DNA from: Streptomyces sulfonofaciens
GTDB taxonomy: Bacteria; Actinomycetota; Actinomycetes; Streptomycetales; Streptomycetaceae
Assembly: GCF_014656295.1 (NCBI RefSeq)
Contig: NZ_BNCD01000033.1
Span: 16,700 to 66,491 of the forward strand
DNA length: 49,792 nucleotides
Direction of reading: 5' to 3'
Shown piece by piece: positions 9,495-17,567 of the stretch (its first letter is position 1; every line of letters begins with the position of its first letter). The translations under genes were made by a program, and so were the position numbers. The notes under the pieces were generated by a model. That model made no database searches and was not told the DNA's origin. It saw only the letters and a program-made list of their open reading frames with translations.

Positions 9495-10642
9495 CAGCGA
9501 ACGCCTGGACGCGATGGCCCTCCCGGGAGGCACTGTCCCGCACGGGGCTCACCAGAGCGCGCCGCCTACTGGCCGGTGGCATGCGGGCCATCGCCTTCGG
9601 GATCCTGGTCTGGAGCGCGACAGCCCGGCAGGGGTTGAACGGCTGGCAGACGGCGCTGGCGCTGGTGGGGGTGTGCTGCTGCGGGGCGGTCGTGTGGGGC
9701 GCCTTCCGGACCACCCTGGAACACCGGTTGTGGCCGTCGATGGGCCTGCTCACCGTGCTGGTGGGCATGGGGTGGGTCGCCGAGCAGACCGGATTCCGTG
9801 TCCCGGCGCTCGTCCTGTGGTGCGGCTGCGTCGTCACCGCGGTGGAGCGGACGCCGCTCGTCGCCGCACTGCCCTTCTCGGCACTGTCCCTCACCGGCTT
9901 CGGCCTGTACAACGGCGACACCGGCATGACCAATGTGCTCATCGGCGCCGGCATGGTGCTCGCCGGTTATGTGCTGCGCCTGGACGCCGAGGCCAGGGGC
10001 AGTGCGCAGCGGCTCCTGGCGCAGGAAAGGGCGGCGCGGAAGGCCGAGGGCGAGTCGGCCGCGCTGGCCGAGCGTGCCCGTATCGCGCGCGAGATCCACG
10101 ACGTGCTGGCACACAGCCTCTCGGCACAGTTGGTCCACCTGGAAGCGGCCCGCCTGCTCATCGAGCGCGGCGCGCCCCGCGAGCAGATCCTCGAGCGGGT
10201 GGTGGGCGCACGGAGGATGGCCCGGGACGGCCTGGCGGAGACGCGCCAGGCACTGTCCGCGCTCCGCGGTGAGATATCACCGCTGGAGGACTTCCTGAGG
10301 GAGCTGGTGTCCGCCGGCACGGCCGCCGAGGTCACGGTCACCGGGGACAGACGGCCGCTGCCCGCCGAGGCCTCGCAGGCCGTCCGCCGTGTCGCACAGG
10401 AGGCCCTGACAAACGCGCGCAAACACGCCCCGGGCGCCAAGGTCGCCGTCCACCTCTCCTACGGAAAGGACGACATCACCCTGGCCGTGAAGGACTCCGG
10501 CGGCACACCGGGTGAGCTCGCGGGCTCCGGCGGCGGATACGGTCTGCGCGGGATGAAGGAGCGCGCGGAACTGCTCGGCGGCACGCTGGCGGCAGGGCCG
10601 TACGAGGAGGGGTTCGCGGTGACCTTGAAGGTGCCCGCATGA
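9491..10642 (+). CDS. NarL/DesK-family membrane histidine kinase
   Basis: Sensor kinase of 383 residues. About five membrane segments (residues 25-165) form the sensor part with almost no external domain. A short coiled coil follows, then the HisKA_3 domain with REIHDVLAHSL, phosphoacceptor His203, then a HATPase_c domain with a short GYGLRGMKERAELLGG G-box. This is the layout of DesK-like kinases that sense membrane state, and the signal here is unknown. GTG at 9491 overlaps the stop of the previous gene. The ATGA overlap with the response-regulator gene (10639-10642) makes it the cognate pair. Confidence 0.92.
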   Translation: MTANAWTRWPSREALSRTGLTRARRLLAGGMRAIAFGILVWSATARQGLNGWQTALALVGVCCCGAVVWGAFRTTLEHRLWPSMGLLTVLVGMGWVAEQTGFRVPALVLWCGCVVTAVERTPLVAALPFSALSLTGFGLYNGDTGMTNVLIGAGMVLAGYVLRLDAEARGSAQRLLAQERAARKAEGESAALAERARIAREIHDVLAHSLSAQLVHLEAARLLIERGAPREQILERVVGARRMARDGLAETRQALSALRGEISPLEDFLRELVSAGTAAEVTVTGDRRPLPAEASQAVRRVAQEALTNARKHAPGAKVAVHLSYGKDDITLAVKDSGGTPGELAGSGGGYGLRGMKERAELLGGTLAAGPYEEGFAVTLKVPA

Positions 10643-11328
10643 CGGCCGGGGCCACCGGTACGACGGCACGTGTGATCGTGGCGGACGACCAGACCGTGGT
10701 GCGCGAGGGGATTGTGATGCTGCTGGGTCTCCTGCCGGGGATCGAGGTCGTCGGAGCGGCGGGGGACGGCGACGAGGCCGTGAGGCTGGTGGAGGAGCTG
10801 GCCCCGGACGTTGTGCTGATGGACCTGCGGATGCCTCGCTGCGACGGTGTGGAGGCGACCCGGCGCATCAGGGCCGAGTACCCCGACACGGAGGTGGTGG
10901 TGCTCACCACGTATGTCGACGACGAGTCGCTCTTCCCGGCGCTCAAGGCGGGCGCCCGTGGCTACCTCACCAAGGACGCGGGGGGTGATGAGATCGTGCG
11001 CGCGGTGCACAGCGTGCTTTCCGGGGACGCCGGACTCGCACCGGCGATCCAGCGCAGGCTCCTGGAGAAGCTCTCTCAGCCCGAGCCGTCCGTGCCGGCT
11101 CCGGAGCCGCCGGACGGCCTGACGGCACGCGAGACCGAAGTGCTGGTACTGATCGCGGAGGGACTGACCAACCAGGAGATCGCACGCCGACTGCACGTGT
11201 CCACGGCCACGGTGAAGACGCACATCAACAACCTGTTCGCCAAGACCGGTCTCAAGGACCGGGCCGGGGCCGTCCGGTACGCCTATGCGCATGGTCTGGC
11301 ACAGCCTCCGGGAAGGACGGTCACCTGA
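10639..11328 (+). CDS. NarL/LuxR-family response regulator
   Basis: Response regulator of 229 residues. The receiver domain has the acidic pair Asp16-Asp17, phospho-acceptor Asp62 in LMDLRMPR, Thr in LTTYVD and Lys in LTKDAG. After an acidic Pro-rich linker comes a LuxR-type helix-turn-helix (LTARETEVLVLIAEGLTNQEIA). It starts within the last codons of the kinase gene. Likely targets include the dyads upstream of its own unit at 8787-8839. All key residues are present. Confidence 0.93.
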   Translation: MTAGATGTTARVIVADDQTVVREGIVMLLGLLPGIEVVGAAGDGDEAVRLVEELAPDVVLMDLRMPRCDGVEATRRIRAEYPDTEVVVLTTYVDDESLFPALKAGARGYLTKDAGGDEIVRAVHSVLSGDAGLAPAIQRRLLEKLSQPEPSVPAPEPPDGLTARETEVLVLIAEGLTNQEIARRLHVSTATVKTHINNLFAKTGLKDRAGAVRYAYAHGLAQPPGRTVT

Positions 11329-11481
11329 TGGAGTGAAATCGAGGGGCGCCGCAGGCGGGCTCTAGCTGGGTGCGGGTGCAGGTGCAGGTGCGTGCTGTGT
11401 GTGGGCGGGAGTGTGGGTGCGCCGACTGCTGACGGGGGCGGCCATGAGCGTGGGTCCGGGGTGAGACCACGGACCCGAATC

Positions 11482-13146
11482 TCATGGAGCGGTGGTGCCG
11501 TCTGGAATGGTGATGCCGCCGGCCGGCGCGGCTGCGGACTCCTCCAGCGCCTCGGGGAGGACGACGGTGAACTCCGCGCCGCCGTGCGGGGCCTCGCCGA
11601 CCGTGGCCGTGCCGCCCTGGCGTTCCGCGAGCCTGCGGACCAGCGCCAGGCCGATGCCTCGTTTGCCGTGTGCGGAGGCCGGTTTGGTGGACCAGCCCTC
11701 GGTGAAGATCAGCTCCCTCTGACTGGCCGGGACCCCGGGCCCGGTGTCGCCGACCCGCAGGAGAACCGCGTGGCCCTGCACCCGCAGTTCGACCTCGACG
11801 CGCGCGTCGTGGGTGCCGGCGGCGGCGTCCAGAGCGTTGTCGACGAGGTTGCCGACGATGGTCACCAGCCCTCGTGCGTCGACCAGCCGGTCGGACAGCG
11901 AGGTGAGCGGTGACAGGGCCAGGGTCACGCCGTGTTCGGCGGCGACCGTGGCCTTGCCGAGCAGCAGTGCGGCCAGCAGCGGGTCGCGGACCCGGGTCGT
12001 GATCTGCTCGGCGGTGACCCGGTGGGCGCCGGCCACCTCCCCGATGAACTCCAGGGCGTCGTCGTACATCTGTAGTTCCAGGAGGCCGAGCAGGGTGTGC
12101 ATGCGGTTGGCGTGCTCGTGGTCCTGGGCGCGCAGGGCGTCGATCAGGCCGCGGGTGGAGTCGAGTTCGCGGCCGAGCTGTTCCAGCTCGGTGCGGTCGC
12201 GCAGGGTGGCCACCGCGCCGCGGTCGTCGGTCGGCATCCGGTTGGCGACGAGCACCCGCTGCCCGCGCACGGTGAGCAGATCCGTGCCGGTGACGCGGCC
12301 GGTGAGGACATCAGTGGTGCGGCCGGGGCCGAGGACCGTGTCCAGGGGGTGCCCGACGGCGTCCGGGCCGATGCCCAGCAGGCGTTGGGCCTCGTCGTTG
12401 AGCAGTCGTATCCGGTCGTTCCGGTCGAGTGCGACCACGCCCTCCCGGATGCCGTGCAGCATGGCCTCGCGTTCCGCGAGCAGAGCCGCTATGTCGGAGA
12501 AGGCGAGGTCGCGGGTGCGGCGCTGCACCCGCCAGGAGATCAGGATCGAGGCTGCGGCACCGGCGGCCAACGCACCTCCGGCATAGGCGAGGAGCCCGGG
12601 AATCGCGTGGATGAGCCGGGCGCGCACACCGTGGTACTCGATGCCCACGGAGACGGCGCCCACGATGGTGCCGTGCGCGTCGCGCAGCGGCACCTTGCCG
12701 CGTGCCGAGCGGCCCAGGGTGCCGCTGTCGATCTGCATGATCTCCCGTCCCGAGAGCGGCACGCTGGGATCGGTCGAGACGACCTCGCCGATCCGGTCGG
12801 CATCGGTGTGGGACCAGCGGACCCCGCCCCTGTTCATGATCACGACGTACTCGGCGCCACTGGCCCGGCGGATGCGTTCCGCCCGGCTCTGCACGGGGCC
12901 GTCGGGCGTGGGCGCCGTGGTCTGCAGGTCCCGGACCAGGCCCGGCTCGGCCGCCGTGGTCTGGGCGATGGCGAGGGCCCGGCGCATCGCCTCGTCGTCG
13001 AGTTGGTCACCGAGCGGCGCCAAGAAGAGGCCGGTGGCGAGGACGGCGACTCCGGCGGCTACGGCCAGTTGCATCAGCAGCACCTGCGAGAAGACGCGCC
13101 GGGGCAGCCCCAGACGCAGCCGTCGGGCTGTGCGGGTCGTGCTCAT
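11482..13146 (-). CDS. CitA/DcuS-type sensor histidine kinase
   Basis: Sensor kinase of 554 residues in the citrate/C4-dicarboxylate group. Parts: N-terminal membrane helix (about 18-45), extracytoplasmic PAS-like (Cache) domain holding SGAEYVVIMN and HTDADRIGEVV, second membrane helix (about 175-200), cytoplasmic PAS domain, SpoOB-type dimerisation helix with DHEHANRMHTLLGLL (phospho-His region), and HATPase_c with NLVDNALDAA and GKRGIGLALVRRL. ATG at 13146 gives the usual family length; no clear ribosome site is seen. The open frame extending to 14379 overlaps the next gene and is not real. No CitB/DcuR regulator lies beside it. It sits downstream of the HTH/citrate synthase gene on the same strand, so a link to citrate metabolism is likely. 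Confidence 0.9.
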   Translation of the reverse strand: MSTTRTARRLRLGLPRRVFSQVLLMQLAVAAGVAVLATGLFLAPLGDQLDDEAMRRALAIAQTTAAEPGLVRDLQTTAPTPDGPVQSRAERIRRASGAEYVVIMNRGGVRWSHTDADRIGEVVSTDPSVPLSGREIMQIDSGTLGRSARGKVPLRDAHGTIVGAVSVGIEYHGVRARLIHAIPGLLAYAGGALAAGAAASILISWRVQRRTRDLAFSDIAALLAEREAMLHGIREGVVALDRNDRIRLLNDEAQRLLGIGPDAVGHPLDTVLGPGRTTDVLTGRVTGTDLLTVRGQRVLVANRMPTDDRGAVATLRDRTELEQLGRELDSTRGLIDALRAQDHEHANRMHTLLGLLELQMYDDALEFIGEVAGAHRVTAEQITTRVRDPLLAALLLGKATVAAEHGVTLALSPLTSLSDRLVDARGLVTIVGNLVDNALDAAAGTHDARVEVELRVQGHAVLLRVGDTGPGVPASQRELIFTEGWSTKPASAHGKRGIGLALVRRLAERQGGTATVGEAPHGGAEFTVVLPEALEESAAAPAGGITIPDGTTAP

Positions 13147-13268
13147 GCGTAGGAACGGTACGGGGCGGGTGCGGCGGGTCGCAGCTCCGGCCCTCAGGCA
13201 GCATCCGGCGCCCGGGGCCGGCGCCGTGTCCGCCGCGAGAGGGCACTGCCCTCCGGCAGTGGACGACT

Positions 13269-13306
13269 CGGACAGGCGGACAGGCGGACAGGCGGACATG
13301 CGGACC
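13269..13306. repeat. 8-bp tandem repeat CGGACAGG
   Basis: Three perfect copies (13269-13292), one copy with a single change (13293-13300) and a partial fifth, in the gap between the fusion gene and the sensor kinase. No function is evident. Confidence 0.85.
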
Positions 13307-13316
13307 ATCCGACGTA

Positions 13317-13361
13317 TTCGTGGTCGACGCCGAACGCAAGCACACCGGCGTCGGCCACGAA
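13317..13361 (-). terminator. Long hairpin downstream of the HTH/citrate synthase gene
   Basis: Bases 13317-13331 pair with 13347-13361 in 14 of 15 positions around a 15-base loop, 85 bases past the fusion gene's stop and 171 ahead of the sensor-kinase start. It probably ends the fusion transcript before the kinase gene. Confidence 0.65.
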
Positions 13362-13445
13362 GGGGTGAACAACCGGCGGTGGGCGTGTACCTCCTGAGGG
13401 TGAGAGCGCCAGGGTCCGGCCGACCCGCCCGGCTGCCCCGGGGGT

Positions 13446-14714
13446 TCATTCTGGTGCGTCCGCCGCGGACGGCAGCGGCTGCGGGGGACGCGGGCCCGTG
13501 TACAGGCCGCTGGGGCGGATGCGGAGCGGAGGTTCCGTGTACTCCTCCAGGGCGTGGGCGATCCAGCCGGCCGTGCGTGCCACGGCGAAGACCGTCTCGC
13601 CCGCGGCGGCGGGCATGCCGGTGGAGGCGGTGAGGACCGCAAGGGCGAGGTCGACATTGGCGTGCAGCGGGACGTGCCGTGCCGTGGTGGCGACGACGTC
13701 GCGCGCAGCGGCCAGCGCGGGGGCCGCTTCGGGAACCTGCTCCAGGAGAGCGAACAGCGCCTGTGCGCGCGGGTCCTCGCCCGGGTAGAGCGGGTGCCCG
13801 AGCCCGGGGACACGGCGCCCGGCCCGTAGCTCGTCCGCGACCACGGGAGCGGCGCTGCCCTGGTCGAGGACCTCCAGCAGCATGCGGTGGGCCAGACCGC
13901 TCGCCGCACCGTGCAGGGGCCCTTCGAGGACACCGAGACCGGTGGAGACCACCGCGTAGGCGTGGGCGTGCGCCGAGGCGGCCACGCGGACGGCGACGGT
14001 CGAGGCGGCCAGATCGTGGTCGATGAGGAGGGTGAGAGCCGTGTCGAGCACGCGCAGCGCCGCCTCGTCCACGGGCCGTCCGGTCAGCCGGGCCCACAGC
14101 CGACGGGCCAGGGAACCCTCGTCGCGGTGGCTCCGCGACACCGGCGGCAGGGCCGCGACCAGCGTGGGGATGAGGGTCCGGGCCGTGCCCAGCACCGCAC
14201 GCTCGGAGAGGTCGAAGCGGAGCGGGTCGGCGGTCGCCGCTGCCGCGGCGGCGACCCGCAAGCGGTCCGCGGGCCCGCTGATCTCGGGCAGGGCGCGCAC
14301 GGCGCGGCGCGCCGCGGACACGGAGGCGTCCGGGGCGGTGAACCGCACGCCCGGCCTCAGCACGCCGGTCCACAGCCACTCCGCGACCTCCTCGTAGGAG
14401 TACCGCGTGGCCAGCTCCGTGGCGTCGACGCCGCGGAAGTAGTAGCGGTCCTGCTCGATCAGCGTGATGCGGGTGCGGACGGCCAGGTCGCCGCCGGAGC
14501 GCGCGGGCTGCCGCTCCCTCCTGTGCCGCCGGGCCAGTGACTCGACCTCCTGTGCGTCGAACGTGCTGCCGCGCCCGCCCTGGCCGCGGCGGCTGCCCAA
14601 CTGGCCGCGGCTGACGTACGCGTACACCGTCTCCGGCTTCACGCCGAGGAGTTCCGCGGCCTCCTTGGTGGTGAGCCGCCGGTTCGGGTCGGGGGCGGGT
14701 GCGTGGTTCGTCAT
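13446..14714 (-). CDS. Helix-turn-helix/citrate synthase fusion protein
   Basis: Protein of 422 residues joining two domains. Residues 13-66 form an excisionase/MerR-like helix-turn-helix (RLTTKEAAELLGVKPETVYAYVSRG). Residues about 75-415 form a citrate synthase domain. The three catalytic residues of citrate synthases appear in place: His268 in GPLHGA, His307 in GLGHPLY, Asp355 in HANVDLA; the RPSGLYTG end also fits. It may therefore keep enzyme activity, or use the fold to sense oxaloacetate or acyl-CoA. ATG at 14714 was preferred over a TTG at 14792, since the helix-turn-helix then begins 13 residues in. It is divergent from a plain citrate synthase across 126 bp that hold a palindrome. 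Similar fusions are annotated in other Streptomyces; I know of no defined function. Confidence 0.9.
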   Translation of the reverse strand: MTNHAPAPDPNRRLTTKEAAELLGVKPETVYAYVSRGQLGSRRGQGGRGSTFDAQEVESLARRHRRERQPARSGGDLAVRTRITLIEQDRYYFRGVDATELATRYSYEEVAEWLWTGVLRPGVRFTAPDASVSAARRAVRALPEISGPADRLRVAAAAAATADPLRFDLSERAVLGTARTLIPTLVAALPPVSRSHRDEGSLARRLWARLTGRPVDEAALRVLDTALTLLIDHDLAASTVAVRVAASAHAHAYAVVSTGLGVLEGPLHGAASGLAHRMLLEVLDQGSAAPVVADELRAGRRVPGLGHPLYPGEDPRAQALFALLEQVPEAAPALAAARDVVATTARHVPLHANVDLALAVLTASTGMPAAAGETVFAVARTAGWIAHALEEYTEPPLRIRPSGLYTGPRPPQPLPSAADAPE

Positions 14715-14756
14715 GAGCGTCACCGTATCCGTATCCGCCTGTGCCGCTGATTCATG

Positions 14757-14779
14757 TATTGATTCAATCAATATTGACA
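14757..14779 (+). promoter_or_regulatory. Palindrome ending next to a TTGACA box in the divergent citrate synthase promoter
   Basis: TATTGATT-C-AATCAATA (14757-14773) is a perfect 17-base dyad. A consensus -35 box TTGACA begins at the next base (14774-14779), facing the forward citrate synthase gene. A TTTAATCAA half-site resembling the arms occurs near 14803-14811. A protein on the dyad would contact RNA polymerase at the -35 and also cover the region ahead of the fusion gene. The helix-turn-helix/citrate synthase protein is the obvious candidate (inference). Confidence 0.65.
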
Positions 14780-14840
14780 GCGGACAAGTCAAACATGGAT
14801 CGTTTAATCAAGTCCAGGGAGGACGCAGAAGGAGATCACG

Positions 14841-16037
14841 ATGCAGCCCACGACGCCCATCCAGTCGACGAACAGGGCGACCGCCCCCGTCGACGTGCCC
14901 CGAGGACTCGCTGGAGTAGTCGTCACCGAGACCGCGATCGGCGACGTACGGGGACGTGAGGGCTTCTACCACTATCGGCAGTACTCGGCCGTCGAGCTGG
15001 CGCGAACCCGTCGCTTCGAGGACGTCTGGTACCTCATGGCGCACGGTGAGCTGCCCGACGCCGCCCAGAGCGCCGCGTTCGCCCGGCGCACCGCCGCGCT
15101 GCGCCGGCTGCCCGACGACGTCGGCGCCGCACTTCCCGCGATCGCCGCGGCCGGCAACCGGTCGGGTCCGCTGGCCGGCCTGCGCACCGCGCTGTCGCTG
15201 TTCGGTGCCGCACAGGGCTGCCGGCCGGTCTACGACATCGACACCGAGCGGCGCCGCGCGGACGCCCTCGCCATCTGTGCGGTCGTCCCCACCCTGCTGA
15301 CTGCCCTGCACCGGCTCGGGCGCGGCCTCGAACCCGTCGAGCCCCGCCCCGACCTGCCGTATGCGGCCAACTATCTCTACATGTTGACCGGTGGCGAGCC
15401 GGATCCTGTGAGGGCCCGTGCCATCGAGCAGTACTTGATATCCACCATTGACCATGGCTTCAACGCGTCAACGTTCACGGCACGTGTCATCGCGTCCACC
15501 GGCGCGGACGTGGCGGCCTGTCTCGTCGGTGCCGTGGGCGCCCTGTCGGGACCGCTGCACGGCGGAGCGCCGAGTCGTGCCCTGGACACGCTCGACGCCA
15601 TCGGCACCCCCGACCGCATCGACGCCTGGATCCGTGCACGGGTCCTCGCGGGTGACCGCATCATGGGATTCGGACACCCCGTCTACCGCACGGAGGACCC
15701 CCGCTCGCGGATGCTGCGCGAGCTGGCAGAGCAGTTCGGCGGCCCCCTGGTGGACTTCGCCGTCCAGGTGGAGCGCCGGGTGGAGGCCATTCTCGCCGAG
15801 CTCAAACCGGGCCGGGACCTGCACACCAACGTGGAGTTCTACGCGGGCGTGGTCATGGAGCTGTGCGGCCTGCCCCGGGAGATGTTCACGCCGACCTTCG
15901 CAGCCGCACGCTGCGTCGGCTGGAGCGCCAACGTCCTGGAGCAGGCCGAGGATTCGAAGATCATCCGTCCCGCGGCCCGGTACGTGGGGGCGGTTCCGCC
16001 CGCGCCGGTGCCGCCGGTGCACGCCCCGGTGGCGTGA
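14841..16037 (+). CDS. Citrate synthase family enzyme, catalytic Asp replaced by Glu
   Basis: Citrate/2-methylcitrate synthase family protein of 398 residues: condenses acetyl-CoA (or another acyl-CoA) with oxaloacetate. His240 (GPLHGGAP) and His279 (GFGHPVY) are the two catalytic histidines. At the position of the catalytic aspartate there is Glu332 (HTNVEFYAG). The RPAARYVG end, which binds substrate carboxylates, is present. ATG at 14841 has AAGGAG seven bases upstream. A second, main citrate synthase gene is expected elsewhere in the genome, so this one may be specialised. Divergent from the fusion gene; likely under the 14757-14773 palindrome. Confidence 0.9.
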   Translation: MQPTTPIQSTNRATAPVDVPRGLAGVVVTETAIGDVRGREGFYHYRQYSAVELARTRRFEDVWYLMAHGELPDAAQSAAFARRTAALRRLPDDVGAALPAIAAAGNRSGPLAGLRTALSLFGAAQGCRPVYDIDTERRRADALAICAVVPTLLTALHRLGRGLEPVEPRPDLPYAANYLYMLTGGEPDPVRARAIEQYLISTIDHGFNASTFTARVIASTGADVAACLVGAVGALSGPLHGGAPSRALDTLDAIGTPDRIDAWIRARVLAGDRIMGFGHPVYRTEDPRSRMLRELAEQFGGPLVDFAVQVERRVEAILAELKPGRDLHTNVEFYAGVVMELCGLPREMFTPTFAAARCVGWSANVLEQAEDSKIIRPAARYVGAVPPAPVPPVHAPVA

Positions 16038-16144
16038 AGTAGGGCCTTGAGACGCGAGGTTCGCCCCGTCGCGTTCCGCACTCGTATCCTGGGGCCGTAC
16101 CGCACCCCCCATGCGTCGTAGCGAGCGCGCGAGAGAGGCCGCAC

Positions 16145-17425
16145 GTGACTGACCAGCAGATCCCTGTCGTCGTGCTCGCCGGCTTCCTCGGGTCCGGCAA
16201 GACCACCCTCCTCAACCACCTCCTGCACAGCAGCAGAGGCAGCCGTATCGCGGCCGTGGTCAATGACTTCGGCGCGATCGAGATCGACGCCATGGCCGTG
16301 GCCGGCCAGCTCGGGGACTCGACCGTCTCGCTCGGCAACGGCTGCCTGTGCTGTGCCGTGGACGTCAGCGAACTCGACGCGTACCTGGACCGGCTGACCG
16401 GGCCGGCCGCGGGCATCGACGTGATCGTCATCGAGGCGAGCGGCCTCGCCGAGCCCCGGGAGCTCGCGCGGATGGTGCTCGCCAGCGAGAACCCGCGGGT
16501 CGTCTACGGGGGGCTGGTGGAGGTCGTCGACGCCGCCGAGTTCGACGCCACCAGGGAGCGGCACCCCGAAATCGAGCGCCATCTGCGCATCGCCGACCTG
16601 GTGGTGCTGAACAAGACCGACCGAGTGGACGCGGCCGCCCGGGAGCAGACCCTCGGCGTGGTGCGCTCACTGACCGACCGCGCCGCCGTGGTGTGCGCCT
16701 CCTACGGGCGGATCGACCCCGAGCTGCTCTTCGACCGCAAGGCGGTCACCGAACGGGTGGGGCAACTGTCGTTCGACGACCTGCGGGCCCACGAGGGCCA
16801 TGCGGACCACGAGCACCTCCACCTGGCCTACGACAGCGTCTCCTTCACCTCCGGCATGCCGATGGACCCGCGCAGGACCATGGCGTTCCTCGACAGCCGC
16901 CCCAAGGGCCTGTACCGCATCAAGGGCTACATCGACTTCGGTGCCGCCGATCCGGTCAACCGCTACGAGGTGCACGCCGTCGGACGCTTCCTGCGCTTCT
17001 CACCCGAACCCTGGTCCAGCGTGCCCGCCACCCCCGAGCCGCCGATGCCCGGTGCGTGGGCGTCCGAGCCGTGGGCCTCACTGCCCCTGCCGTCGGAGAA
17101 CTGGGGCGTCGGTGGCGGCCGCTTCACCCGACTGGTGCTCATCGGTTCGGCCATCGACGGCGACGCCCTCCTCGAAGGGCTGGCCGCCTGCCGGATCACC
17201 ACGTCCGGGGCGCAGGAGCCGCCCGACGAGCACGGTATGTGGGGCGTCCTGCGCTATGTGCGGCGCAGCGCGGACGAGGACGACCCGGCCGGCGCCGCGG
17301 ACGCCGGGGGCACCGCGGACGTGGACAGAGGCGACGCGGCTGCGACGGACACCGATGGCGTCGGGGACACCGGGAGCACCGAGTATTCGGACGCGGGAGG
17401 CACGGGCCGCACACAGGCGCCGTGA
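16145..17425 (+). CDS. CobW/COG0523-family GTPase, metal chaperone
   Basis: G3E-family GTPase of 426 residues. Walker A GFLGSGKTTLLN starts at residue 13. The family's metal-binding CxCC motif GNGCLCC is at Cys67, Cys69 and Cys70. ExSGLAEP and NKTD motifs follow, then the CobW C-terminal domain. A His-rich stretch (EGHADHEHLHL, about 218-228) may hold metal. The last 50 residues are an Asp/Gly/Thr-rich acidic tail not typical of the family. Members deliver zinc, cobalt or other metals to client enzymes; metal and client cannot be told here. GTG at 16145 has GAGAGG about seven bases upstream. No Zur-type box was recognised in the 107-bp gap before it. Confidence 0.88.
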   Translation: MTDQQIPVVVLAGFLGSGKTTLLNHLLHSSRGSRIAAVVNDFGAIEIDAMAVAGQLGDSTVSLGNGCLCCAVDVSELDAYLDRLTGPAAGIDVIVIEASGLAEPRELARMVLASENPRVVYGGLVEVVDAAEFDATRERHPEIERHLRIADLVVLNKTDRVDAAAREQTLGVVRSLTDRAAVVCASYGRIDPELLFDRKAVTERVGQLSFDDLRAHEGHADHEHLHLAYDSVSFTSGMPMDPRRTMAFLDSRPKGLYRIKGYIDFGAADPVNRYEVHAVGRFLRFSPEPWSSVPATPEPPMPGAWASEPWASLPLPSENWGVGGGRFTRLVLIGSAIDGDALLEGLAACRITTSGAQEPPDEHGMWGVLRYVRRSADEDDPAGAADAGGTADVDRGDAAATDTDGVGDTGSTEYSDAGGTGRTQAP

Positions 17426-17567
17426 ACCGCTCCCGGGCGTGGCGCCCCCTGCCCGCGGGAGCCGTCCACGCCCGGCCCGCGGCAGGGGCCGCGCCCAGGA
17501 CCCGCGGAGCCCTCTCCCGGTCTGGTGAGCGGCGCCCAGGTGCCCGCGCCGCCCACCCGCCGGTCCC

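Noticed and set aside
13147..14379. N-terminal extension of the CitA-type kinase by 411 codons
   Set aside because: It lies in another frame of the fusion gene, is Arg/Pro-rich without domains, and passes through the hairpin at 13317-13361.
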